Counted from the first letter of the stretch, positions 13,701-25,821 are shown. The stretch: DNA of 64,000 nucleotides from Ctenosaura bakeri (GCA_948474755.1 CAOLHI010001431.1:310001-374000); one strand, 5' to 3'. Notes: generated by a model from the sequence alone, not told the origin. Numbers and translations: made by a program.

Positions 13701-14007
13701 AAAGAAAGCACTGTGTTTTCACTTTTACACAAAAATGAAAATCTATTTAAATTGTCTTCTCTAATGACCTTTCTTTTTTATCCTTTTCAAAAGCAGACCC
13801 TTTTCATCATTCAGTGGACTGGGAGGTACTAAATAAGTTTGGACATTAGACAGTATATAATCATTTTGCTACCTCTAATACATGGCCAGGTAAGAGTCAA
13901 CCTAATCTGATTCAGGGATAGTTGCTTTACAGTTACAGTACTATAATTGCACTGTCATAGATCCATCATATGGAATTCTTGGATTTGTAGGCATATTTAA
14001 AATTCTG

Positions 14008-14130
14008 GAAGAGCCTGAATACCCAATGGCACCAAATTCCATCTGATCTTGGAAGCTAAGCAGGGTCAATGCTGATTAGTACTTGGATGGGAGAGCAACA
14101 ACAAATACCAGGTGCTATAGGCTATATTTT
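14008..14130 (+). mobile_element. 5S-rRNA-derived SINE head or 5S pseudogene
   Basis: CCATCTGATCTTGGAAGCTA, AGCAGGGTCAATGCTGATTA, GTACTTGGATGGGAGAGC and ATACCAGGTGCTATAGGC line up in order with vertebrate 5S rRNA. The internal promoter A-box region (GAAGCTAAGCAGGGTC) is intact; the C-box region is altered (GGGAGACCGCC has become GGGAGAGCAACAA). The first 30 nt are more diverged. Sequence after 14124 (TTTTTCATAGGAAGGAACAGG) may be a SINE body, which would make this a 5S-derived SINE and not a simple pseudogene. Confidence 0.75.
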
Positions 14131-14312
14131 TCATAGGAAGGAACAGGTGACTTGAGGGCATATATAAACATTTAAATTTTTCACAAGAGAAGTCTAGTGC
14201 CTCACCAAACAAACACATATCATGATTTTGTAGAATGCAAGCATGGACAAATTTTGCCATGAAAGGACCTACTCTAATAACTAGGTCCTTTTTTTAGTAA
14301 TAGTCCACATAG

Positions 14313-14779
14313 ACCCTTTCTGCATGTGGAGGGGAAATGGGGGGGAAAAGCGCTAAAACGGAGCTTACCAGCAGCCAGGTAAATCCATCACCATGTAGAG
14401 CAGCACGAGCTCGCTGCTCCGCAGTCCTCCGGCATCCAACATGGCGGCTTCCAGCTGGCGGAGGCTCTCCACCAACCGGAGAAGCTTGCTAGCCGGAAGC
14501 CCGAACCCCGGCAGATCTGCAGGCATGCACTAGTGCACGCCTGCAAATCTGCACTGGAGCGTGGTGACGGAGCTGCATGGGGCTGCGTGCTCCGTGCTTT
14601 TTAAAAACCTCTGAAAAGAGGTTTTTTAAAAAACACGCTGCGCCACCAGTTCCAGTCGCTTCGGAGCGGATCAAGGTGCGGAACTACGAAAAGTAGTCTG
14701 CCCCAATCCACTCCACAGTGCTGATGACCTCCGTCGGAGGTCTCTCTGCACCGTTTTAATACCCCGGTGTGGAAAGGGC
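14313..14779. mobile_element. GC-rich MITE with 5-bp target duplication
   Basis: 467 bp, far richer in G+C than its surroundings. The termini are ACCCTTTCTGC and GTGTGGAAAGGGC. A perfect 5-bp duplication CATAG flanks it (14308-14312 and 14780-14784). Ends and duplication length match the AT-rich MITEs at 33.1, 42.9, 48.4 and 49.8 kb. Two hairpins are visible: 14512-14551 (arms CAGATCTGCAGGC / GCCTGCAAATCTG) and about 14597-14633 (TTTTTAAAAACCTCT / AGAGGTTTTTTAAAAAA). No ORF of note. Confidence 0.75.
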
Positions 14780-17700
14780 CATAGTGTTATGATTGTTTAC
14801 AGAAGTTGTTATTAAAAATTCAAGAAAGTGGTCCTAGTTAGTTCATGCTAGCTGGGGGATTGTGTGTTGTAGTCCAATATTAAGTCCTCCAAACTCTGGG
14901 CAAGGCTATGCAATGTACCTGACACAGAAACTCAGGAGTGGTGGAGGTCCAGTCCAAGAACCTGAAGTTCTTTCCATTTTGACTGAAATGAAATTCTTGG
15001 CCACCAAATATTTGTATGTGTGAAGATTTTCATAGAGAATGGAAATGAAATTATCCGCCATCTGTAGCACATCCAATGCCCTTCTGTATGTTGTCTGTTT
15101 GATGTACCAGGGAATGAAGCATTCATCATTTTTGTAAAAGATGTGGATTTTAGTGTGTTCAATGATATTTTCCTGCCTTCTGAATTGATGCTACTGACAT
15201 GTTTCTGCTTATCTTGCATTGAGCTGGCCTTTCAAAGGAGAAATGCACTTCACATCTAGGAAAAAAACAGTCAGAATAATCACAGTGGACAGAAAATAAT
15301 ATAAAAACTGAACATAGCACTTTTGATTCATGTGGCGAAAAGAGACTGACAGGGATAAAGAGCAATGGTAAGATTAATGCATTTAGGACAACATGTCAGC
15401 ACTTTAGGGAAATGTCTTCTAAGTGCTGTAATTGGGGGTTGAAGTGGATTAGACTCCCAAATATATCTTGGTGCCTTTAAAAATGCTTTATTCTGCTTCT
15501 GATATTACAGCATTATACTGAAGATATTTTGAACATGTCTAAAAGCTAGAAATTATGTACCTAGATGAATCCGAGATGGCTTAAAGCCTAAGCAAGTACA
15601 GTACATATTATCTGTCAGCAGGTTTTTCTGTCAATTACATGACTCTTATTTGTGTGGCTGACAGTCTCTATAAATAATAGCATAAAATCCCTGAGATTTC
15701 TGAACAGGTAAGAACATTAACAGTTAGTGACTCTGCCTTAGGCTGTTAACTTTGAAAATGACCCTTGAAGGCAAAATTTGATTGATCTGGATAGCATTAA
15801 GGCATAAATATTGTCAATGTCACTTTTGGAATGTTTTTCTAATCGTAAATCCAAAGACTGTTTCAAATCCTGTAGCAGAGTTGCATGAAGCAATATTTAA
15901 CTCTAGTAAGCTTAAAATCTTAACAAAATTCATCCTAGAACCATAACAACCAGAATAGGAGGGGCTTTATGAAGGGTAAAGAGCAAGGCACTCTGTTTTT
16001 ATGTTGGATTGAAAGAGAATAAAGAGGCAGGACATACAATGTTGCAGGTTTCTTTTTCTTAAAGTAAGATGATTTTCCATTCCTTATTAACATTTTCCTC
16101 AAAAGGTGGATGCTGGTATGTGGTAATGATAAATGAGTTTTGCAGCGCTCACTAATTCTTGACTGTAGAGCCTACATACAAATGTTCTAGTGGAAAAAAT
16201 GTCTAGAGACTGAGAGCTTGGAAACTTTCCATTTTGGAGTACAGCTGTCAAAATCCCCCAGCCAGTATGTCCGTACAGCTTCTCCATTCCTGTTTATCAA
16301 TTTCTTTTGCTGTCTTATAGCACATCAAATTCTCTCAAGTCGGTAGCAATGCTGTACCTGACCCATTGTTGTCTTGATTCCTAATTCTGTGATACATTCC
16401 CATGTCATTTCTGCTCTAGTTGAAGCAACAAAAAGTCAGATATCTTGCAAATCCTAACTTAAGATTCTACCTGTTCTTCTCTGATATAGTCTGAAACACC
16501 TGAGACATTAAATTAGAGCCAGAAACAACTTCTCTTCAGACATGTCTTTAGCCTGTTCTGGAGGCTAACATAGAACCAGTTAAAATGTATTAGCAGTATG
16601 ATAAAGTAAAATGGTAAGCTGTTTTGATATCTGTTAATATAAATTCTTCGTTCCTCACAAAGTAAAGAATCAGCCAGTCTTTTTAAAGGTCTGGCCCTTG
16701 TCAAATTCATATCTTCCTTACATTTTTACCTGTTCCCACACTGTTCTGTATAAATAAAATATCTTTTTGGTACTGTTTCTTTGCAGCTCCGTTCCCCCCC
16801 CTTTCTTTTTTCCTGTGCATGTATCTTGAAGCTCTGCTCTTTCTGATAGCAGCTTTGGTAATAAACTTGAGACTGGCAGACCTGACCGTGGGAATATCAG
16901 CCTGCACCCATACCCATTGCGATAGCATTTTCCTAACACATTTGTTTTCATTTTGTTTTAAAGGATTTTTTTTTTAAAAAAAACTATTCCCATATGAATT
17001 GTGCCAACGCATTTATGCAGTGAAAAGAAATTACTTCACTGAATAATAAATCCCTTAACATCATGTCTGTGTCATATTAACACACAGTTTAATTAGGCTT
17101 TCTACCAAGTTCCTATTATTTCCCCAGTGTAAAGTTGGCTGGAGGTTTCCTTGGCTGAGCTGCTATTAGACACTATTGTTCTAAGGAATTACCTAATGCA
17201 AAACAAAACAAAGCCACTGGTGTACTTGAATCGTCTCTCATAATGTCCCCTTCTACAGAAGGAGAGGAAGTGAAATGACGCCCTGCATGTATATAAACAA
17301 ACACAATCAGTGAAAGTTTGAAAGGACATTAGTAAGACAAAAGCTCCAGGCGTGTTTCATTAGAACAGAGATTTCACACCTTCTACTTTGTGAGAAACTA
17401 ATACGCTTGTTTACTGCCTAACACAATTCAATGGAAATTTTTCACACACAAAAGCCACTCTTTCAACCCCCACTCTCTCCAGGCTCTGGAAGGCACAGAA
17501 AATGTAGAGGAAAGGAACAAAACCCCCACAATTCTGTATTGCAGAGAAGTAATTTTTGCTGCATCACATTTTTGTTTGTTTGTTACATTATTAGGTAAAT
17601 TCACATAAATGTGCTATTTAAACTTTATATTCAGCTTTCAAGACTGCTCTCTCCATCCTGAGGTTGACATTCTGGTAAGGCTCACTTATTAGGTTAGTGG

Positions 17701-17792
17701 GCACAGGAAACCTGGACAAGCATGTTTTGAGCCTTAATGAACACAGTGTTTGTAATCTAAATGGCATTGCTTCCTCAACTATCTAGTCCTAT

Positions 17793-17823
17793 ACACATAC
17801 ACACACACATACGCACACACACA
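17793..17823. repeat. Imperfect (AC)n microsatellite
   Basis: ACACATACACACACACATACGC-type run, interrupted by AT and CG. Confidence 0.85.
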
Positions 17824-17904
17824 GTATTTTTCCTGCAAAATCTTAATGTGCTTTTTTTTTTTATTACAACAAAGTGTCAAAGTTTTCATATATGTGAGTT
17901 TAGC

Positions 17905-18006
17905 TAACTCATCTAGTGCTGGGAATACTTTAGCTAGAGATCCCGCACTGAGTGGAGAGTTGGACTCAATGGCACATGAGGCCCCTTCTAACTCTATGAT
18001 TCTATA
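17905..18006 (+). mobile_element. CR1-type LINE 3' end
   Basis: GGAGAGTTGGACTCAATGGC, GAGGCCCCTTCTAACTCTATG and ATTCTATAAAT form the standard 3' end of CR1-type LINEs, also seen at 40320-40380. Confidence 0.65.
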
Positions 18007-20100
18007 AATTTCATCATAGCACAGCAGTGGTGTATACCTGAGCTCTCTGCATCTAAACCCAAATATGCAAGTAGTCCAATGACCACAAAATTTAACCAGG
18101 CTGCAGTGTCAACATGTCATTGTTTTCCTCCTCCTTAATATAATATTCATCTTCTTCTGAAAATACCCAAACCCTTCTCCCAAAAAAGACAAGATACTAT
18201 AAATTAAACGAAAAGAGCAAGAAATTCGGAGAACATATGCATCCAGGATTGTGGGTTGTCAGAAACTTAAGATGTAGTGGCTAGTGCAGAGGTAGAGCAA
18301 GCAGTTCCAGCAATCTTCTGGAAGATTCATTCCACATCCTACAAGGCAATCAGTGGTTGTTCTGATTATGAAAGCAGAACTGACTCTAGGTTCTGCATAC
18401 CTCCTTGCACAAACTTGGAAAAAAACAACAACAACCATTAGCACAATACCTGATTGTGCTATATTGTACTCCAAATAAGTGCACACACATGGATGAACAG
18501 TGGCCTGTTAATCCACATGGCTTGTGGAAAAACTGTCAGGTAACATCAGAGCCTCTAAAGGTCAAACCAGTTATGAAACCTTCACAGAAAAATGGCTCCC
18601 TTGTTCTGAATATGTAAACAAGGGACGACAACAGTTGTGACCACTTTCATACCACACTGGACTTTGGGCGGACATTTTACAGATCATAAGCTCCTAAGTT
18701 CACCAAGGAGATTTTGTCACTTTGAATCATAAGATCTGAAAACACATGACAAAAATCATTAAGAATGGACTGATGCCCATTACTTGCTGAGAATATACCT
18801 CATGTGGGGTTTTTGTTTGTTTGTGTGTGTTTGTTTTGATTTTCTTCCTTTTTTGTGTGCAATTATTAATATAATTTTAAAACATCTGTGAAGTGTTGTC
18901 ACCAAACCATCATTATCAATTTTATTCGAAATGAACATACATTCTAAATCTTCATATTTATAGCTTCTGACTAAATATGTTTAAAATGTAGAGACAATAT
19001 CAATAAGACTACATCATAATTATTTTGAGAAGCAAAGGATTCCCTGTGCCCTACGTCAACCACCACTTTCCAAGAGGTTGCAGATATTCCCCATTTTAAC
19101 TATATTATATTGTAAAAGTTTGACTCTTATTCCATAACTGGAAAGAATCATACAACCTAATATATGTTCTTTATTACGAAACAAAGCTGTACCACATTGC
19201 TTATTTATATCTATATCTATATTTATATTTAAAAAAAATACCATCACTACTATGGAAGGCCTGCTATAGAATTCTGTGGATGGATACTATGAATCATGGC
19301 ATTTCTCTGCTAATAGAAGTGTAACCCCTCTCTCCTTCTCTCCTATCTCCTGTGTTTACAGCTTGTGTCTGGAGGTGGGGATCCAAAAGAAATTCACTGA
19401 AACACTTTCTGACACAGTCTATGAATTCCCCAGCTATCTCATAGCTATTTAATTGTATATATGCAAAAGTTAATGCAAGGTACATTTGGTCCTATTAGAA
19501 AGACGATGAAAGAAGGCATTTCTAATAGTTCTTGTTAAATGTTAATCAGTGGTAATTTGTGAATTAAATGTTAATGTGAATTAAATGTTAATTTCTTTTA
19601 AATATTAATTGTTGTTAAATCAAACACCTCAATGAAAATATTCTAACAATTTAGCTTCACCTCAGAAACATCTTTGTTCTATCCTCCTGTACAGAAAAGG
19701 TCTGAACTGACATCATTCTGTTATCATTAATATTGTCTCAAAATCATCATGACTGGCTGCACATGATGATGGTTCTGTACATCCTGTCAGTTTAGCATAA
19801 CTTCATGAACAAGTTGGATGCCAAAAGGCAGTGATCTGGAAATCCTGAAAATCAGAGGACTTCTTTACTGTAGGGGGTGGATGGAATTTTCTATAGACTT
19901 GCATCTCTTCATAAGGGGACTTACATATGTGGGAAATAGAACTGAGTAATTGGGCAACCTCTTAATTCATGTAGGAGCTGATGGAAAGCTACAACATATG
20001 GGCATCCATTGCAGAGTGGTAGCCAGTGGAGTGACTGATGCACCATGGCCTCCGTGCACAATGGGATATGCACTCCCTATGCATATCCAGAAACTGGCTA

Positions 20101-20200
20101 GGAAGTGCCAGATGCACATCAGAAGTGCCCAATGAATGTGAGAAGTATCTGATGTGCATCACAAGTGCATAATGTTCATCAGGAGCAACTGATGCACAAT
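20101..20200. repeat. Five-unit 20-bp tandem repeat
   Basis: Five consecutive 20-bp units, each close to (A)(G)AAGTGCCNGATGCACATC: 20101-20120, 20121-20140, 20141-20160, 20161-20180 and 20181-20200. More degenerate relatives precede it (GAGTGACTGATGCACCATGG at about 20029). Confidence 0.75.
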
Positions 20201-20300
20201 GAAACACTCATGCCAGTGCTCTGATATGTAACTCACTAACAAGGTTTCACTGGATTTCTTCAATCTAGTTAGAGTTTTGTAAAGTTATGGAAAGTGGATC

Positions 20301-21292
20301 TGTTACCCCAAAACGTATGTGCTCCAAGGGCCACCCTGCAATGCTAAATACCTGCTTGAAAAAGTGGGGAATTAATTAGCTCAAAGAGGAGGCTTGTGAG
20401 AGGGGGGCAACTTAGTGAGATCTTTCCTACCAGTGTTTATGGACATACACAGGAAAAGAACCAGCCAGAGATCCAGAAGTAAGCTAAGAATGTGTTTTAT
20501 TGAGGGGAATTCACTCATGCATGCACACAAAATACACACAATCACACATTCACACAATAGCTAACTGAAAGAAAAAGGGAGGAAAAATTATAGAGAAGCT
20601 GAGGGGTTTGGGGGGATTTATAATTACCAGTCCAGAAGAGCAGTGAAGAGCAGAAATGTGTTTTGGCTTAGGTAGGACCTAAGGACAATTCTCATTCAGG
20701 ATCCAAACAGACAGAGTGATGGGTAGACCTTTGAGAGACTGCACTGGGCATCCTGAAATCAGGGGTATTTGTACCCTGAAAATGGCTTGTGGCTGTGAAG
20801 GTTCCAGATGCAAGACAAAGGGAACCTGCTATGGACAATGAGTCTTTTGCCTGTTGATGGGCTTAGTGCTTGATTGACAAAGACATGATGGGTGTTGTAA
20901 TAGCTGTCTATTGTGGGTGCTGTGAGGAAAGAGGAAAAAATCTAGGTGTACAAGGGACTGGATATCTGTCAATCAGTTTCCTGGTGGGCTCCTCACAGTT
21001 GGATATTGTGGAAAATTCCAGCTTCTATTTAAGCCTATTATCCACAGGCATGGTGTGTATTTGCCTGACAGATGACTCAGTCTTACCTGGAGGAAGTTTT
21101 GAGTTGACCTATCTTTCTCACATTTACAGTCAAATGCTTTCCTTCACTCAGTTTGACATCTCTATGGCTTCTCAGGCTTGAATTTGATATCAGAGCCAAT
21201 AAGATGTGTTGCCAATTACATATGATGCCAATTAGGTATGGTGCCCATCCAAACCATACTGATACTGGGGACCCCCAAAGCAGGGCCTTACA
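20301..21292 (-). mobile_element. Solo LTR, second ERV family, minus strand
   Basis: 992 bp. On the minus strand it begins TGTAAGGCCC and ends GGGGTAACA. Perfect GATC duplications flank it at 20297-20300 and 21293-21296. On the minus strand a TATAAA (617-622 of the 20 kb block, i.e. 20617-20622) precedes an AATAAA (20496-20501), the correct U3-R-U5 order. Apart from the terminal TGTTAC-like motif its sequence differs from the 8.3/23.1 kb LTRs. Assignment rests on structure only. Confidence 0.65.
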
Positions 21293-21911
21293 GATCATGA
21301 TGTAGAATCTAGGCCAATGTCTGTTTTTTATGCAAACAAAAGCAGAATGTTGCAATCAGATAAAAACAGTTCTCTATCAAAAAGACAGGAAAGAATGGGA
21401 AAGGGACTGCAGTGGAAAAAAGGTTGAATAAATCAAATGTCACAATGAAGATGTGAGTTTTTCATGAGATATTTAAATCATTATTGGAAGAAGTCAAATT
21501 GATGCCAGCAAAAGATACGTATATTCAAATGATGTGGTCAGAGAAGAAAGACTGAAATTTGACTTTACAGAGCATAAGATGTAAAAAGAACATGAAGTAG
21601 CATGGGGAGATTCTTATTGGGTGTGAGTGTGCCACCTATCCAGATCCATCTGGAGAGGAAAAGAAGCATTACAAAGTTTGTACCAACATATCTGTTTATG
21701 TCAGAATATCTTGGTCCATCGGATATAGTTTAGCTTTTCACATGTAATTAGTGATATAATAAATAAAGAAATGTGGTAGATATTGCCAAATGGCCATAGA
21801 AAATAATTGGAAGAGTTTAATAAGATTTATGGATCATCTTGGTAAATTGTCTTTTCCTCACTACCTCAAGAGCTGTTCAGGAACCATTCTTCTTGCCCAG
21901 AGATGGTGTGT

Positions 21912-22185
21912 CAGAGAAGAAGCTGACACAACTTGATAAGCAGCCTCTTAGTGGTGGCCCCTTTCTCCCCAACTGGCATTGGGAAGACTGCCTTGAAATA
22001 TATTTTTTGTTCCTGAGGGGATGGGAGAAGAAACAGAACTTGGTGTGCAGCCATTATTCAGCTCTGAGTACCACTTTCTGAGTACTTCTTTGTCATCAGA
22101 AGGACTTCTCAGAAACCTTTGTTCCCCTGTTGGATCAGAAAAGAAGCTGACACAACTTGACAAGCAGCTATTATTCAGCTCTCAG
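21912..22185. repeat. Direct repeat with an internal deletion
   Basis: AGAAGAAGCTGACACAACTTG..AAGCAGCC at 21912-21945 and ATTATTCAGCTCTGAG at 22053-22068 recur side by side at 22138-22185 (GAAGCTGACACAACTTGACA..AGCAGCTATTATTCAGCTCT). The second copy lacks 107 bp that lie between two GCAGCC repeats in the first. Confidence 0.55.
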
Positions 22186-23121
22186 CACAGATTTTTGTAA
22201 GCCATTCTTGGAACTACTTTTTGTTGAAGGAACGGATTAATTCTTGAAATAAATTAATGAATAATATAAATAATCATTATCCCCAGACAGGAAAATACAT
22301 TGGAATCACTTAACCCAAAACATCAAGAGGTTCACATCCTGGTTTTTATGCACCATCCTAAAATGGACGAAGCTCACAGGATTTTCCAAAATTTACATCA
22401 GTGCAACAACAGTAGGTACCTGTGGAAAACCCAGTGGCAGTTTTTCGTCCCTTCTGCAGGTTGCAGTTCATCTAAAAATCACGTGCACGCGCGGGCGCAC
22501 ATACACACACACGTATGTCCATGGGCTTTGGTTGTGTTGGGAGCTTGTCAACATATGGACCCAAAAATACTGTTCCTAGAAACTCCAGAAATAGAAACAA
22601 CAAATTTTCCATCTTCCCAGGATGGGAAGTTGGGCCACAGAAAGGCTTTGGGGGTTATATGTTGACCACAGGACTCCCTTTTGCCAATCTGTCCCCAGTT
22701 TACATGCTTACAGACACCACAATCCAAGCCTTAAATTAATTGCCTGGCCTTCAGGATAGCCATTGATATGCATTGTATTAATAACACCAGTTTACAAGAA
22801 ATTAACAGAACTCCCATTATTTCTCACAGATGTTGAGAGTATCCTAAAACATGCCAAGAGACTTTATACTATAACTCCACCAAAGAATTGGTTTCTGTTC
22901 CTAAATGGCCATAAAAACCTTCTGTACTTTTAAATGGCCAGAGGAACACACTGGATTTTACTAGCATCCCCTACAGTAAAAAAAAACAAAAAACAAAACA
23001 GGAGCTCTGGGAAAGAACAGCACCACAAGGCAAATGTTATCCAAGAGTTTCTTTAAGCTCTGTATTCTGCTATGGCATGGCCATAGGGGTCAGCAATCTT
23101 TCAAAATAGCCATAGAAATGC

Positions 23122-24027
23122 TGTTACTGCATTTACTAGCTTGGATTTGGGGATGCTAGATATATTTTGATATCAATAATTTGGCTGTCTTCCACCACCC
23201 TTCTCCACGTGTTTGTGAGGCCCCCAGACAAGCACAGAACTAGGCTTGGCCACTAATCGCTGGACATTCCATTCCCCATCCAGGCAGGCCAGAAATAGCC
23301 AGATCGCTGCTTTAGGAGACCTCTCTGCAAACATCCTTATTATGTATGCATGCTGTTTACAAAGAACTCCCTGCCCCAAGCAGGCAATTTGGCAAGCTGA
23401 ATCCTCAACTGTCAAGCACTCTGCGTTTGCATACTGGCTACCTCTTTGTCAATTCGGACTTAACTCAATCATGCTAAATTTTGACCTTTCCAAAGCTTTG
23501 TCTTGCGCCTGAAACTCATTGTTTTCCCCAAGTACGGAATAGCCTGCAGTTACATTTCTCCCTATAAAAACCCCTGATTCCGAGACCTTCCTCGGATTGC
23601 TCTGGACTTCCATCCCGCCTTGCTGCCGCTTTATTTGGCAAGCTGTCCCCTCAGTCCCACGTACTGAGACTTCATATCTCCGAACTCAATCTGCAGACTA
23701 CCCGGGCTTCAGGACAGGTGTCGTATCATTCAATTCAACAATCCCTCTGAAAATCCCTCTATACCACTCCAACATTTATTTTCTATAGTTATCTGTGTGA
23801 GTGTGTTGCATATACTGTTTGTCTGTATTTAATAAATATCACAATTATTCTTAAACTTTGGTGTGCTCCTTGGCTTGGCCTGACCCCGTAGACATTGGGT
23901 AAAAGATTCCGTTGTGTTGCCCTGCCTCTCGCATTGCTAACTTGTGCTCTAGCTAATTTCCCCAAACTTAGTTAATTGAGAAAGCATATAGGTGTCCCTC
24001 CCGGGACCCCCAGTAATCAAGGTAACT
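23122..24027 (+). mobile_element. ERV solo LTR (copy B)
   Basis: 906 bp, same family and orientation as copy A. It starts TGTTACTGC and ends GTAACT (the expected final CA is mutated). It is flanked by a perfect 4-bp duplication ATGC (23118-23121 and 24028-24031). The TATA box is within 23571-23580 and the AATAAA at 23831-23836. The R/U5 part (TTGGTGTGCTCCTTGGCTTG, CGTAGACATTGGGTAAAAGA) is nearly identical to copy A. Because each copy has its own flanking duplication, they are independent solo LTRs and not the two ends of one provirus. Confidence 0.87.
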
Positions 24028-24934
24028 ATGCATTGCACTTTTTCAAAAGGTTGACAGAAAAGAATAAAAGGTAGTAATAGCGAACAACCTACACACTGTG
24101 TCAGCTTACATGAAAATGAGATGTATCCCTTTCCTTTCATTTTCATCCCATTTAAAATAATTTTTATTCATTTATGACAGAGTATTGTAAGTATGCAGTT
24201 TATTTACAATATGCTTTTCTAGGAATTTCATGCCTCCATATTCTGCAACAAAGTATGTCTGAACACCAGATGCGTGCAATAAACAAATTGTTGCGGGGGG
24301 GGCACCAGTTGTTTTCATTCCCTACTTGTATTCTTCTCAGAAAGAACTAAGTATATACCTCAGGCAAATGTTCAAGGGCATTTGTCCCATTTAGTAGGAC
24401 TTTTCTTATAATAAAACAGCCGTTGCAACTGAACTAATGCTAATGGATGCATCTCTAATGCTGATAGATGCTTATACTTATTAGGGTTGGAACCTTCAAC
24501 TATTTCATCCTTTGAACACTCACCTAGACCTTAAAATGTGTATTAAAATTTATATATGCAGTATTAATTGATGGATTAACATTGAAAGATACTCTAGCAC
24601 ACAGGGGAAATTGATGAAGAAAAATTATAGATGTACTTTCTTCTCATTTTGTATCAAATTCATTTTGCATCAGACACTTACTGGTGTAAAAAGTTAAAAC
24701 AGGCATGGTTTCCTATTCTCATATCTTTAGACTGACAGTTTGATAGTACTTTTCTGTTTGTGAAATAGTCTCTATTTGTTTGGAAGTCTCTCTTATCACA
24801 TTCTGTTTGTCTGGGCTCCCAATTTCTGAACAAATGAAATAGTCCAAATAGGCAGATTGTGCATCAACACCCACTTAAGACATTTTAAATACTGGACATT
24901 CAGCATATTTTAGAAATGAGTGTAGGCACCTTAA

Positions 24935-25111
24935 TTTGAATCCCACTCATGCATGGAAATCCACTGGGTTACTTTGGGCAAGTCACACTTTCTCAGCTTC
25001 AGAGGAAGGCAAAGGCTAATACCCTCTGAAAAAATCTTGCCAAGAAAACCTTGTAATAAGTTTGCCTTAGCATCACCATATGTCGGAAATGACTTGAAGG
25101 CACACAACAAA
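24935..25111 (-). mobile_element. Sauria-type SINE, minus strand
   Basis: The reverse complement begins TTGTTGTGTGCCTTCAAGTC, ATTTCCGACATATGGTGATG, then ACAAGGTTTTCTTGGCAAG and TTAGCCTTTGCC. This copy is closer to the consensus than the 11.1 kb copy. Confidence 0.8.
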
Positions 25112-25613
25112 AAGGCATAATGAGGACATTCACTTACACACACTACTCTCCTTTGGGGGGAATATGGACTTCTCCATGTCTAGACACATGACCTGTATAT
25201 TGACTTTATATTTCATGAAAGGCATCACATATTTTACATCATATTAGCACCTAAGCAAATATTACTATATGTATAGTCTTTCATTTGTAAGGAAAAATAA
25301 CCTCTATATGCCATCTGTATCATTGACACCATCCATTACGGCATTTATTGTATCTTTTTATAACAGGCATTTATCTATCAAGATTTTAAACAAATCCATT
25401 TTTACTATGGCCAATTTAATACTGAGAGCAGAAATTTTTTTTCTCCCTCTTTTTTACCAGCATTTTATGAGTATCTATCAGTTAGGGAAAACAGCTAGGT
25501 CTGACTGTGTTGGACACTACCATACACAGCCTAAATTTCATCTCTCAGGAGGGAGCTTTTATACTATCTCAAGCATCTATCTCTCCAATTAGAGAAGGAT
25601 CCAACTTATCTCT

Positions 25614-25821
25614 GGCCATTTCAGCACTACGGCCCCAACCTGGCACAGGGACTTATTGAAGCTGGTGATCCGTGAGGCGTGTCATTGCATGATGTCATTG
25701 TGGTCCCACTCCTGTCCTGTCCTCAGCCATCACCATTGCACATTCTACTATTACTGAAAAAAATCTGGTAATAGGCCCTTTCATGAAACAATCACATTGG
25801 CTGGGGCTGTGTGGAAAGGGC
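25614..25821. mobile_element. Possible member of the same MITE group
   Basis: The ends GCCATTTCAGCAC and CTGTGTGGAAAGGGC fit the group termini, but no flanking duplication is visible and the inside is unlike the other copies. Confidence 0.3.

Larger units (their letters stand above)
14785..20100. other. Unique intergenic sequence
   Basis: Apart from the CR1 end at 17.9 kb and short simple repeats, nothing is recognised. The 17040-17520 part is low in repeats and compositionally balanced, and is listed as a candidate conserved noncoding block. Confidence 0.3.

Noticed and set aside
14311..14782. A CpG-island promoter of a nearby gene
   Set aside because: Inverted ends and a perfect CATAG duplication fit an inserted element better, and no gene follows on either side.
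22300..22665. 121-codon open frame on the plus strand
   Set aside because: No domain, no splice or start context, low-complexity His/Ala stretch from an AC-rich run; consistent with chance.
8342..24027. The two similar LTRs as the two ends of one large provirus
   Set aside because: Each copy has its own 4-bp flanking duplication, the segment between is intergenic sequence with SINEs and MITEs, and no retroviral gene is present.
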